Assembly: GCF_039542305.1 (NCBI RefSeq)
Contig: NZ_BAABHW010000002.1
Coordinates: forward strand, 558,001 to 622,000
Reading direction: 5' to 3'
Origin: Roseibacterium beibuensis
GTDB taxonomy: Bacteria > Pseudomonadota > Alphaproteobacteria > Rhodobacterales > Rhodobacteraceae
Length of the DNA stretch: 64,000 nt
Positions 42,702 through 50,456 of this stretch are shown in pieces. The stretch's first letter is position 1; the number at the start of each line of letters is the position of its first letter. Made by a program: the position numbers and the translations under genes. The notes below the pieces were generated by a model. The model saw only the letters and a list, made by a program, of their open reading frames with translations. It made no database searches and was not told the origin of the DNA.

Positions 42702-43008
42702 TACCCGAGCGCCTGCCCTGAAGAAGCGCGGCCTTACAAAAAGCGCACCAATGCAGAGTAATCCGCTGCGCGTGCCGAATGTCACATTTTGTTTCCAGGG
42801 GTTGCCCGACCACCAAATGTGGCGGTTGCCCTAGACTTACGCCAAAGAATCACCCAAAAAGAAAACCGCAGAGTGCGGGAACACTCTGCGGTCAAACTAA
42901 ACCCGCCGTTGGCTGGCGGTGATTTGTGAATTCACACCGTGCTTGTCGCATGGCGGGACTCATCGGTCAAGCTGTCAGTCAGCGGCTCCTGTACAAGGAT
43001 CCAATACC
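42702..43008. other. Lower-GC intergenic region with minus-strand hairpins
   Basis: About 307 bases without a convincing gene, visibly poorer in GC than the surroundings. It contains a perfect hairpin with a minus-strand T-tail (42856-42892), a second stem CCGCC-N7-GGCGG (42903-42919), and the presumed promoter of the small HTH gene that starts at 43009. Confidence 0.5.
42856..42892 (-). terminator. Orphan minus-strand terminator
   Basis: ACCGCAGAGTG (42865-42875) pairs perfectly with CACTCTGCGGT (42882-42892). On the minus strand it is followed by TTTCTTTTT. No minus-strand gene is visible for about 4 kb to the right, so the transcript it would end is unannotated; a small RNA is possible. 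Confidence 0.65.
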
Positions 43009-43188
43009 ATGAAGAGTTCACCCGAGGTAACTTTCGATATGGCCATCCAGTTCTGGCTTTACCGCTGGTCGGGCATGAATCAGCACGACATAGCTGCTAT
43101 GTTCGGCGTCAACCAAGGCCGAGTTAGTGAGGTGTTGAACGGGCACCGACAACCCGGCAGTGAGAATGCCGCCCGCATGGTGGCGTGA
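43009..43188 (+). CDS. Small helix-turn-helix protein
   Basis: A 59-residue protein beginning MKSSPEVTFDMAIQFWLYRW behind AAGGAT. Residues ~25-50 (GMNQHDIAAMFGVNQGRVSE, then VLNGHRQPGS) form a clear helix-turn-helix of the sigma-region-4/phage-repressor type, but there is no effector or dimerisation domain. A standard terminator follows at once, so it is a single-gene unit. Lower GC than its surroundings hints at transfer. It could act as a minimal DNA-binding regulator. Confidence 0.75.
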   Translation: MKSSPEVTFDMAIQFWLYRWSGMNQHDIAAMFGVNQGRVSEVLNGHRQPGSENAARMVA

Positions 43189-43193
43189 AGATT

Positions 43194-43226
43194 GGGGCGG
43201 CTTCGGTCGCCCCTTTTCATTTTTTG
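43194..43226 (+). terminator. Rho-independent terminator after the small HTH gene
   Basis: GGGGCG pairs with CGCCCC around GCTTCGGT, followed by TTTTCATTTTTT. It starts six bases after the stop codon. Confidence 0.85.
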
Positions 43227-43315
43227 ACTTCAAACTGAGACATTACCCCGGCCGCGCGGGGGCTTTCGCAATCCTCGCGCGCCCGCTAGCCTCGCCGCGA
43301 TCATCAGGAGACGCC

Positions 43316-43879
43316 ATGTCACGCTTCGGAAAATTCCCGATCTTCGCCCTGTTGCTGGCCTTGGCGGCGCTGGCTGCCGCGCTGTTCGGCGCGCTCCATA
43401 CCCAGATCAGCTATTCCGTCGGCCCCAGCTATTTCGAGGATTACAAGTTCGCCCAGTTCGGCACCGATCCCGAGATGGCCCCGCGCCTTGCCGCCGCCGT
43501 CGTGGGCGCGCAGGCAAGTTGGTGGATGGGGGCGCTGGTGGGTCTTCCGGCCTTGCTCTACGGGCTTGTCGCGGTTCCCCGGAACGCCAGTTTTTTTGCC
43601 GCCGGGATCGGGGCGATTGGCCTTGTCGTGATCCTCGCCACCTTTGCCGCGGTGGCGGGCCTTCTCGGCGGCATCATCGTCACCGCGACCGGCTGGCCCG
43701 ACGCCTCGCTCACCCTGCCCGACGGCGTGGACCCGACCGAGTTCCTCCGCGCGGGCTTCATGCATGACGCCAGCTATATCGGCGGCGGCCTTGGCGCGAT
43801 CCTGGCCTTCTGGCCGATGCGCCGCGCCCGCCAGATCGACGCCGCCCGCCATGCCCAGCAAACACAGGCCCCCGAATGA
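43316..43879 (+). CDS. Hypothetical four-segment membrane protein
   Basis: A 187-residue membrane protein with about four hydrophobic segments (residues ~5-27, ~65-85, ~92-122, ~160-175). Notable are the extracytoplasmic stretch YSVGPSYFEDYKFAQFGTDP and ASLTLPDGVDPTEFLRAGF. The ATG at 43316 follows CAGGAGACGCC; upstream in-frame sequence runs through the preceding terminator. Family unknown. It is the first of five overlapping genes; its stop overlaps the thioesterase start by four bases. Confidence 0.75.
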   Translation: MSRFGKFPIFALLLALAALAAALFGALHTQISYSVGPSYFEDYKFAQFGTDPEMAPRLAAAVVGAQASWWMGALVGLPALLYGLVAVPRNASFFAAGIGAIGLVVILATFAAVAGLLGGIIVTATGWPDASLTLPDGVDPTEFLRAGFMHDASYIGGGLGAILAFWPMRRARQIDAARHAQQTQAPE

Positions 43880-44328
43880 CTGACCTTCCCGATTACGGTA
43901 TCGAGACGCTGCACCGACCCGTGCAGCCTGCAGAGTGTGACATACTCGGCCACATGAACGTGGCGCGCTATGTCGATGCCGTCTCCGACGCGATGTTCTC
44001 GATGATGACCCGCTTCGGCCTGTCCCGCGCCGCGATGGCCGAGCGCCGCCTTGGCCTTGTCGCCGCCCATCTCGAAGCCGATTACCGGGCCGAGCTTTTG
44101 TCGGGCGACGTGATCGTGATGCAAAGCCGGGTGGAGCATGTGGGCACCAAATCCGCCCGCTTCGCGCATCGGCTCTACCGCGCCGATACGGGGGCGCTGG
44201 TCTTCGAGGCAAGCCATGTCTCGGTCTTCTTCGATCTTGAAGCCCGCCGCGCCACGGCCTTTCCGGACGATATACGCGCGGCCCTTGAACAGTTGAAAAC
44301 CACGAAGGGAGAGGCCGATGCGGCTTGA
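43876..44328 (+). CDS. Hotdog-fold thioesterase (4HBT type)
   Basis: A 150-residue acyl-CoA thioesterase-like protein. The 4-hydroxybenzoyl-CoA thioesterase pattern is visible: PAECDILGHMNVARYVDAVS (catalytic Asp and the GHMN loop), then HLEADYRAELLSGDVIVMQS and VFEASHVSVFFDLEARRATA. It overlaps the upstream membrane-protein gene (ATGA) and the downstream SDR gene by 11 bases, so all are translated together. The acyl-CoA substrate is unknown. Confidence 0.85.
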   Translation: MTDLPDYGIETLHRPVQPAECDILGHMNVARYVDAVSDAMFSMMTRFGLSRAAMAERRLGLVAAHLEADYRAELLSGDVIVMQSRVEHVGTKSARFAHRLYRADTGALVFEASHVSVFFDLEARRATAFPDDIRAALEQLKTTKGEADAA

Positions 44329-45058
44329 GGGGAAATGCGCCATCGTCACGGGTGGCGGATCGGGGTTCGGCGCAGGGATCGCGCGCATCTTCGCCCGTGA
44401 GGGCGCGCAGGTGATGGTCGCCGACATCAACCCCGACGCCGCCCGCGCCGTGGCCGAGAAGGTGGGCGGCATCGCGCAAACCGTCGACGTGGCCGACGGC
44501 GCGTCTGTCGCGGCGATGACCCAAGCCGCCCTGACGGCATGGGGCAGGATCGACATCCTGGTGAACAATGCGGGCATCACCCACCTGCCGACGCCGCTGG
44601 AAGAGGTCAGCGAGGAAGAGTTCGACCGCGTCCTCGCCGTCAACGCCAAGTCCGTCTACCTGACCGCGCGCGAGATCGTGCCGCAGATGAAGGCTCAGGG
44701 CGCGGGTGCGATCCTCAACATCGCCTCGACCGCCGGCCTCTCACCCCGCCCCCGGCTGAACTGGTACAATGCGTCGAAGGGTTGGATGATCACCGCGACC
44801 AAGGCCATGGCGGTGGAACTTGCCCCCGCGGGCATCCGCGTGAACGCGCTGGCCCCGGTGGCGGGCGAAACCCCGCTTCTCTCCAGTTTCATGGGCGAGG
44901 ACACGCCCGAGATGCGGGCGAAATTCCTGTCGACCATCCCGATCGGGCGCTTCTCCACCCCCGAGGACATGGGCGAGGCGGCGGCGTTCCTGTGTTCCGA
45001 CGCGGCCTCGATGATCACCGGCGTTGCGATGGAGGTGGACGGGGGGCGCTGCATCTGA
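44318..45058 (+). CDS. Short-chain dehydrogenase/reductase
   Basis: A 246-residue classical SDR, probably an alcohol/3-oxoacyl dehydrogenase. Cofactor motif CAIVTGGGSGFGAGIA with an aspartate at MVADINPDA suggesting NAD; NNAG at ILVNNAGITH; catalytic Ser in ILNIASTAG, Tyr and Lys in WYNASKGWM; C-terminal VDGGRCI. It overlaps its neighbours on both sides (11 bases and 1 base). Confidence 0.93.
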   Translation: MRLEGKCAIVTGGGSGFGAGIARIFAREGAQVMVADINPDAARAVAEKVGGIAQTVDVADGASVAAMTQAALTAWGRIDILVNNAGITHLPTPLEEVSEEEFDRVLAVNAKSVYLTAREIVPQMKAQGAGAILNIASTAGLSPRPRLNWYNASKGWMITATKAMAVELAPAGIRVNALAPVAGETPLLSSFMGEDTPEMRAKFLSTIPIGRFSTPEDMGEAAAFLCSDAASMITGVAMEVDGGRCI

Positions 45059-45399
45059 TGGCCCGACTCGCGCGCCTACCGGCCGAGATCACCGTCTTCG
45101 CGGGCGATTTCGCCAGCCAGCCGCTGGCCTTCGCGCATCTTTGGGATGTCGCGCCCGAGTTGGATTTCGACCATGTCGAGGTGATCCCCCGGGCGGGTGC
45201 CGAGAAACGCCTCGCCCCGTTTTTCGACACGGCCACCATGGCGCGGCTGACCGCCATCGCGCAGGACACGCTGATCCTTGTCCTGCCCGCCGCCCATGCG
45301 TCCCCCGATTGCCCTTTGGGCGAAACCGACCGTTTGACAGCACTCGGGCCGCTTCGGGGTCACGTGCCCCACCTGATGCAGAAAGGCACCGCGCCATGA
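45058..45399 (+). CDS. Hypothetical 113-residue protein in the thioesterase-SDR operon
   Basis: A soluble protein that I do not recognise (PAEITVFAGDFASQPLAFAH, then HVEVIPRAGAEKRLAPFFD and LPAAHASPDCPLGETDRL). Its ATG shares one base with the SDR stop and its stop overlaps the P1 peptidase start, which makes it a real, translationally coupled gene. Longer in-frame extensions upstream lie inside the SDR gene and are shadows. Confidence 0.7.
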   Translation: MARLARLPAEITVFAGDFASQPLAFAHLWDVAPELDFDHVEVIPRAGAEKRLAPFFDTATMARLTAIAQDTLILVLPAAHASPDCPLGETDRLTALGPLRGHVPHLMQKGTAP

Positions 45400-46391
45400 T
45401 CCGCCCCGGCCCGCGCAACCTGATCACCGATATTGCCGGCCTGAGTGTCGGCAACGCCGAGGACGCCGCGATAAAGACCGGCGTCACCGTCCTTCTGGGG
45501 GCGCAGCCCTTTACCGCTGCCGTGCATGTCATGGGCGGTGCGCCCGGCACGCGCGAGACCGACCTTCTGGCCCCCGACAAGACCGTGCAACAGGCCGACG
45601 CGCTGGTCCTTTCGGGCGGCTCCGCCTTCGGCCTCGACGCCGCCTCGGGCGTGGCCGATGCTTTGCGAGAGCGCGGGCGCGGCTTTGCCGTGGGCGATCA
45701 GACCGTGCCGATCGTCCCCGGCGCGATCCTTTTCGACCTGATCAACGGCGGCGACAAGGCCTGGCCTGAGAACCCCTACAAGCGCCTTGGCCGCGAAGCC
45801 CTTGAGGCGGCCGGCGACAGCTTCACCTTGGGGAGCGCGGGGGCGGGAACCGGTGCCCTGATCGCGGACCTCAAGGGCGGGCTTGGATCGGCTTCCGTCA
45901 CAGTCGGCGGTTTCACCGTTGGCGCGCTTGTCGCCGTCAACGCGCTTGGGCGGGTGACCGTTGGCGAAAGCGCGCATTTCTGGGCCGCGCCCTTCGAGAT
46001 GGCGGGCGAGTTCGGCGGCCTTGGTCCCGCGCCTGCCGACGCGTTCGACCCCGCCGCACATCCCGCGCTGAAAGGGGCCGGGCCGCAGAACACCACCATC
46101 GCCATCGTCGCCACCGATGCCGACCTGACGCAGGCCCAGGCGACCCGCATGGCCACCGCGGCGCATGACGGGTTCGCCCGCGCGATCTATCCCAGCCATA
46201 CGCCGATGGACGGCGACCTCGTCTTCGCGGCTGCGACCGGGGCCAAGCCGCTGGCCGACCCCGTGGGCGACACGTTGATGCTGGGTCATGCGGCGGCGCT
46301 GTGCATGGCGCGGGCCATCGCGCGCGGCGTCCACTCGGCCACCACCCAGCCGAATGACGCCAAACCGACCTGGACCGCGCGCCATGGCTAG
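45396..46391 (+). CDS. P1 family peptidase / amidase (DmpA-NylC type)
   Basis: A 331-residue member of the P1 family of self-cleaving N-terminal nucleophile hydrolases (aminopeptidases and amidases such as DmpA and 6-aminohexanoate oligomer hydrolase). Segments: NLITDIAGLSVGNAEDAAIK, LVLSGGSAFGLDAASGVADA, GSAGAGTGALIADLKGGLGS and the probable cleavage/nucleophile site PQNTTIAIVATDA (~residue 230, Asn-Thr). The ATG at 45396 overlaps the upstream stop. Last gene of the five-gene operon; substrate unknown. Confidence 0.9.
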   Translation: MIRPGPRNLITDIAGLSVGNAEDAAIKTGVTVLLGAQPFTAAVHVMGGAPGTRETDLLAPDKTVQQADALVLSGGSAFGLDAASGVADALRERGRGFAVGDQTVPIVPGAILFDLINGGDKAWPENPYKRLGREALEAAGDSFTLGSAGAGTGALIADLKGGLGSASVTVGGFTVGALVAVNALGRVTVGESAHFWAAPFEMAGEFGGLGPAPADAFDPAAHPALKGAGPQNTTIAIVATDADLTQAQATRMATAAHDGFARAIYPSHTPMDGDLVFAAATGAKPLADPVGDTLMLGHAAALCMARAIARGVHSATTQPNDAKPTWTARHG

Positions 46392-46498
46392 GGGGTCGAC
46401 GCAGGAGGGACGCGCGGCGATGGGCAGCATATCCTGACCTTCTGATGCCCGCGCCTTTGGATTAGACTGCGCGTGACTCAACTTGAAAGGAGCGTCCC

Positions 46499-47062
46499 AT
46501 GCGCCGCCTCTCCCTTGCCTTTGCCGCCACCGCCTGTTTCGCACCGCTGCCCGCAGCGGCAGACGACATCACCGATGCGCTGAGCGCCGCCATCACCGCC
46601 TATGAGGCGGGCGAGATCCAGGATGCCTTGGGCGAGGTCGCCTACGCGACCCAGCTTCTGAACGAGCTACAGGCCGAGGGCCTGGAAACCTTCCTGCCCC
46701 CGGCCCTCGACGGCTGGACGCGAGAGGTCTCGGACGAGGCCGCCGCCGGCTTGGGCTTCATGGGCGGGGGCTCCGCCGCCGAGGCCAGCTATTCCGGCCC
46801 GGAAGGGAATTTCACGATCACCTACGTGGCCGACAACCCGATGGTCGGCGCAATGGCCGGGATGCTGGGCAACGCGACGCTGATGGGCGCGATGGGCCGG
46901 ATCGAACGGATCAATGGCGAGAACTTCCTCGATGCCGATGGCGAGTTGTCGGCGCTGATCGGCGGGCGGGTTCTGGTTCAGGTCAGCGGCTCGCCGTCCG
47001 AGGCCATGATCGCGCATATGGAGCAGGTTGATTTCGACGCTTTGGGCAGCTTCGACCAATAA
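46499..47062 (+). CDS. Hypothetical exported protein
   Basis: A 187-residue protein with a signal peptide (MRRLSLAFAATACFAPLPAA, cleaved near AAA-DD). The mature part has an N-terminal helix (AITAYEAGEIQDALGEVAYA), then EGLETFLPPALDGWTREVSD and a glycine/methionine-rich middle (PMVGAMAGMLGNATLMGAMG). It is acidic overall. I do not recognise a function. It is followed by a bidirectional terminator shared with the convergent ATP synthase operon. Confidence 0.75.
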   Translation: MRRLSLAFAATACFAPLPAAADDITDALSAAITAYEAGEIQDALGEVAYATQLLNELQAEGLETFLPPALDGWTREVSDEAAAGLGFMGGGSAAEASYSGPEGNFTITYVADNPMVGAMAGMLGNATLMGAMGRIERINGENFLDADGELSALIGGRVLVQVSGSPSEAMIAHMEQVDFDALGSFDQ

Positions 47063-47086
47063 GCGAACCCGCGCGCGCAAAAAAGA

Positions 47087-47126
47087 AAACGCCCCGAACC
47101 ATGCAGGTCCGGGGCGTTTCTTTTTT
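47087..47126. terminator. Bidirectional terminator before the ATP synthase operon end
   Basis: AAACGCCCCG (47087-47096) pairs with CGGGGCGTTT (47110-47119), with A-rich sequence on the left and CTTTTTT on the right. It serves the exported-protein gene and atpF from opposite sides. Confidence 0.9.
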
Positions 47127-47144
47127 GGTGTCAGTCGTCGCGTC

Positions 47145-47720
47145 TCAGTGCAGGCGCGCTTCGACCTCGGTGATCGAGTCGTCGATCAGCTTGTTGGCGT
47201 CTGCCGCGGCCATCTTGCTGGCGATCAACTCGCCCGCTGCGGCAACGGCCACCTCGACGGCGCGGTCGCGCACGGCGCGCACGGCCTTGGCTTCAGCGCT
47301 GCCGATCTGATCTTCGGCGGCTTGCAGGCGACGCTCGATCGAGCGCTCAAGCTCGGCCTTGGCCTGGTCGGCGGCGGCCTGTGCGTCGGCGCGGGCCTGG
47401 CTGACGATCCGCTCGGACTGCTCGGCCACTTCGCGCTGCTTGCGCTCGTAACCGGCCAGCAGGGTCTGGGCCTCTTCCCGCAGGGCGCGGGCTTCGTCCA
47501 GCTCTGCCTTGATGCCGTCGGCGCGCTTGTCCAGCATGCCACCGATCAGGGTCGGCACGTTGAAGTAGAACAGGATCGCCACGAAGAACAGGAAGCCGAT
47601 CAGCACCACGAAGTTGGTGTTGAAGAGCGAGGTGAAGCCATAGTCACCACCGGCCGCCAGCGCGGGGCCGCCAGACAGCAGGGCAATGGACAGGATCAGG
47701 GCCTTGCGCATGTCGCTCAT
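47145..47720 (-). CDS. atpF: ATP synthase F0 subunit b
   Basis: One of the two peripheral-stalk subunits of F0F1 ATP synthase. The 191 residues have an N-terminal hydrophobic leader, a membrane segment (FVVLIGFLFFVAILFYFNVP, ~residues 37-56) and a long charged coiled coil. Its start overlaps the stop of the b' gene (ATGA). Last gene of the atpIBEXF operon, with the F1 genes elsewhere as is usual in Rhodobacteraceae. Confidence 0.94.
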   Translation of the reverse strand: MSDMRKALILSIALLSGGPALAAGGDYGFTSLFNTNFVVLIGFLFFVAILFYFNVPTLIGGMLDKRADGIKAELDEARALREEAQTLLAGYERKQREVAEQSERIVSQARADAQAAADQAKAELERSIERRLQAAEDQIGSAEAKAVRAVRDRAVEVAVAAAGELIASKMAAADANKLIDDSITEVEARLH

Positions 47721-48304
47721 CCTCTCATCCGGGCCGTGACGGCGGCATTCACCGCGTCGGCATCCACGCTTTGACCGGGCGCGATGGCCGAGACGATCTC
47801 GGCGGTCACGTCGCGGGCGACCTCTTCCACCGATTGCGCGGCGCTGGCCTGGATCTCGGCGATCCGGGCTTCGCTTTCCGCGGTTTTGGCGGCAATCTGT
47901 TCGTCGGCACGGGCCGTGGCTTCGGCGAGGCCGGCCTGGATCTCGGCGCGGGTTTCGTCGGCGATGCGATGCGCCTCGGCACGGGCATCGGCGAGCGCCT
48001 GTTCATAGGCCTTTTCCGCTTCGGCGGCCTGACGCTTCAGGTCCTCGGCGGCGGCCAGGTCGTTTGTCAGGGTGCCCTGGCGTTCGGCCAGGACCGACGC
48101 GATGCGCGGCAACGCGATCTTGTCGAGGATCAGCCAGATGACGACCAGCGTGACCACCAGCCAGAAGATCTGGTTGGGGAAGGTCGCGATATCGAGCTGC
48201 GGCATCCCCGGCCCCGCGCTGTGCGCGGCGTCGGCGGCGCCATGGGCGGCATCCGCGGCCCCGTGCGCTGCATCTGCAACGCTATGTTCGGCGTCTTCGG
48301 CCAT
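47717..48304 (-). CDS. atpX: ATP synthase F0 subunit b'
   Basis: Second peripheral-stalk subunit, typical of photosynthetic and related alphaproteobacteria. The 195 residues have one membrane segment (FPNQIFWLVVTLVVIWLILD, ~residues 42-61) and a long coiled coil. The N-terminus carries a near-perfect tandem repeat (SVADAAHGAADAAHGAADAA, then HSAG) before the family motif MPQLDIATFPNQIFW. The gene overlaps atpF by four bases. Confidence 0.94.
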   Translation of the reverse strand: MAEDAEHSVADAAHGAADAAHGAADAAHSAGPGMPQLDIATFPNQIFWLVVTLVVIWLILDKIALPRIASVLAERQGTLTNDLAAAEDLKRQAAEAEKAYEQALADARAEAHRIADETRAEIQAGLAEATARADEQIAAKTAESEARIAEIQASAAQSVEEVARDVTAEIVSAIAPGQSVDADAVNAAVTARMRG

Positions 48305-48388
48305 GATGTCCTCCTGGAACCGGGGTTACTGCGGGGCGCGGCGATGTCTCGGCCACGCCCCGGCCGTAAGGAAGGTTCGGAAGATGCC

Positions 48389-48625
48389 TTAGACGGCGAA
48401 CATCAGCAGCAGGGCGACGAGGAAGGCAAAGATGCCCAGAGCCTCGGCGAACGCGATGCCGATGAAGAGGGTCGCGGTCTGGCCGGCAGCGGCCGACGGG
48501 TTGCGCAGGGCGCCTGCGAGGAAGTTGCCGGCAACGTGGCCCACACCGATGGCGGCTGCGCCGGAACCGATTGCGGCGAGGCCAGCACCGATGAACTGAC
48601 CCATTTCTGCGATGTTACCTTCCAT
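48389..48625 (-). CDS. atpE: ATP synthase F0 subunit c
   Basis: Proteolipid of the rotor ring, 78 residues, two membrane hairpin helices. The polar loop is GALRNPSAAAGQ and the proton-carrying glutamate lies in GIAFAEALGIFAF (~residue 61). The glycine-rich first helix (GAGLAAIGSGAAAIGVGHVA) is normal. ~85 bp gaps separate it from atpB and atpX. Confidence 0.97.
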   Translation of the reverse strand: MEGNIAEMGQFIGAGLAAIGSGAAAIGVGHVAGNFLAGALRNPSAAAGQTATLFIGIAFAEALGIFAFLVALLLMFAV

Positions 48626-48697
48626 GGTCCTTGCTCCTTACGTTGGAAGTTCGAGAATTTCGGTGATCTGCACGGGCCGTCCCGGCCCGGGCGCCGA

Positions 48698-49546
48698 TCA
48701 GTGATGCGGATGAAGTGCGTCCTTGAGGTAGACGCAGGTGAGGATCGTGAAGACGTAGGCCTGGATGAAGGACACCAGCACCTCGAGGCCGTAGATCGCC
48801 ATGATCCCCACGATCGGCGCGATACCGGCCACACCCATGACGCCCGCAAAGCCCGCGAACACCTTCAGCACGGCGTGGCCTGCCATCAGGTTGCCCGCAA
48901 GACGAATGGAGTGACTGACGGGGCGCACGAAATACGAGATCACCTCGATGATGGCGAGGATCGGGCGCAGCGCCAGCGGTGCCGACGACACCCAGAAGAG
49001 GCTCAGGAAGCCCGCACCGTTCTTGACGAAACCCACGATGGTCACCGTCAGGAACACCGCCATGGCCAGAACCGCCGTTACTGCGATATGCGACGTGGTG
49101 GTGAACGACCCGGGGATCAGACCCAGGAAGTTGGCCGACACGATGAACAGGAACAGCGTGAAGATGTAGGGGAAGAAGGGCAGCGCGTCCTTGCCTGCCA
49201 CGTCCTCGACCATCTTGCGCACGAACCCGTAGGCGAGTTCGGCAATCGACTGGCTGCGCGACGGGATGACGGCGCGGCCGCGGGTGCCCAGCACCATCAG
49301 CGCGAGGATCGACAGAACACCCAGCGCCATCCACAGCGTCACGTTGGTGGGCGTGTACCAATGCACCGGGCCGTCCCCGAACAAGGGCGTCACGATGAAC
49401 TGGTCCATCGGGTGGATCGCGAGGCCGCCCTCGTAATCGTCGGCGACGCCCAATGCGAACAGCACCAGCGCGATCGCGATCAGGGCGAAGAAGATCATGC
49501 GGCCCATGCCGCTCTTGCCGGTGGTATTGGTGCTTTCGGTCGCCAC
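48698..49546 (-). CDS. atpB: ATP synthase F0 subunit a
   Basis: Stator membrane subunit forming the proton half-channels. The 282 residues have about six membrane segments; the essential arginine is in SHSIRLAGNLMAGHAVLKVF (~residue 215) and the C-terminal VLVSFIQAYVFTILTCVYLK is conserved. Six bases downstream of atpI. Confidence 0.96.
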   Translation of the reverse strand: MATESTNTTGKSGMGRMIFFALIAIALVLFALGVADDYEGGLAIHPMDQFIVTPLFGDGPVHWYTPTNVTLWMALGVLSILALMVLGTRGRAVIPSRSQSIAELAYGFVRKMVEDVAGKDALPFFPYIFTLFLFIVSANFLGLIPGSFTTTSHIAVTAVLAMAVFLTVTIVGFVKNGAGFLSLFWVSSAPLALRPILAIIEVISYFVRPVSHSIRLAGNLMAGHAVLKVFAGFAGVMGVAGIAPIVGIMAIYGLEVLVSFIQAYVFTILTCVYLKDALHPHH

Positions 49547-49552
49547 GTCCCG

Positions 49553-49900
49553 TTACCCCTTGTCTTGCCCATCCGCCGCGTCTGGTGTCGCGGCCTTTTC
49601 AACTTCGCTCCGCTGCACCTCTTCGGCCGAGCGGATCATCGTCTTGACCCCGGCGATGAAGCCCAGGATCGTGAAAACCATCATCAGCCAAGGCCGCGTC
49701 CCCAACAGGGCATCCAGGCCAAAACCGATCCCGAACCCGATGCCCAATCCGGCAACAAGCTCGATCACCATCCGCCAGGCCAGTTGCGCCTGGGAATAGT
49801 GTTCCTCCGTATGGGGCTTTGCCGGCGCCTGCCGGGCCTTCGCCTGCGCCAGCTTTTCCTCAAGCGCCGTGAGGCGGTCGCTTTCGGATGGCTCGGACAT
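49553..49900 (-). CDS. atpI: ATP synthase assembly protein AtpI
   Basis: A 115-residue two-segment membrane protein that precedes the F0 genes, thought to help c-ring assembly or magnesium handling. It opens MSEPSESDRLTALEEKLAQA, with the membrane hairpin VIELVAGLGIGFGIGFGLDA and WLMMVFTILGFIAGVKTMIR. The ATG at 49900 is preferred to an in-frame ATG 60 bases upstream. First gene of the operon. Confidence 0.92.
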   Translation of the reverse strand: MSEPSESDRLTALEEKLAQAKARQAPAKPHTEEHYSQAQLAWRMVIELVAGLGIGFGIGFGLDALLGTRPWLMMVFTILGFIAGVKTMIRSAEEVQRSEVEKAATPDAADGQDKG

Positions 49901-50061
49901 GGCAAAAGACACCCCTTGGGAAGTCGGGCGGAACCTAGGCAGAGGCCGCGCCGGAGTCAACGCGCATTGCAGCGTCGAAAAAACGGTCCAAGCACCTGTT
50001 TTTAAGTCTATTTTTCAAATCCGGGCAAATCCGCCACACCGCCAGCCGCCCGAACCCATAT

Positions 50062-50077
50062 TCAACCGTTTGGTTGA
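50062..50077 (+). promoter_or_regulatory. ArsR-type operator
   Basis: TCAACCGTTTGGTTGA, a 16-bp sequence with perfect 6-bp arms around GTTT, ~32 bp upstream of the ArsR gene. The position suits autoregulation. The central ten bases equal those of the palindrome before deoC (24456-24471). Confidence 0.65.
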
Positions 50078-50108
50078 CGATAAGCCCCTGCCATCGCTAA
50101 CTGCCCCC

Positions 50109-50456
50109 ATGTCCAGACAGCTCGATCAGGTCTTTGCCGCCCTCGCCGATCCCACGCGGCGGGCGATCCTGTCGATGCTGCTGGAGGATGACATGGCCGT
50201 CACCGACGTGGCCGAGCCCTTCGAGATGTCGCTGGCCGCGATCTCGAAGCATCTCACCATCCTCGCCGCCGCCGGTCTCATCACGCAGGAGAAACGCGGG
50301 CGCGTGAAATGGTGCAAGCTGGAGCCCGACGCCCTGAAATCTGCCTCTGTCTGGATGCAGGGCTTCGGACAGTTCGAGCCCGTCAATCTCGATGCCTTCG
50401 AGGCCTTTCTCGAACGCGAACTGGGCAACGGTACGGGCGACATGCCCGAGAGTTAA
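50109..50456 (+). CDS. ArsR family transcriptional regulator
   Basis: A 115-residue winged-helix repressor (LDQVFAALADPTRRAILSML, VTDVAEPFEMSLAAISKHLT, then LITQEKRGRVKWCKLEPDAL). No metal-binding cysteine pair is present in the recognition helix, so it belongs to the non-metal ArsR branch often paired with SRPBCC proteins; no such partner is adjacent here. The ATG at 50109 is used; upstream extension would cross the operator. It is convergent with a 24-codon frame and the EamA gene. Confidence 0.9.
   Translation: MSRQLDQVFAALADPTRRAILSMLLEDDMAVTDVAEPFEMSLAAISKHLTILAAAGLITQEKRGRVKWCKLEPDALKSASVWMQGFGQFEPVNLDAFEAFLERELGNGTGDMPES

Noticed and set aside
43018..43233. 71-codon minus-strand frame opposite the small HTH gene
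   Set aside because: It starts inside the HTH gene's terminator hairpin, has no ribosome site, and overlaps a convincing HTH protein.
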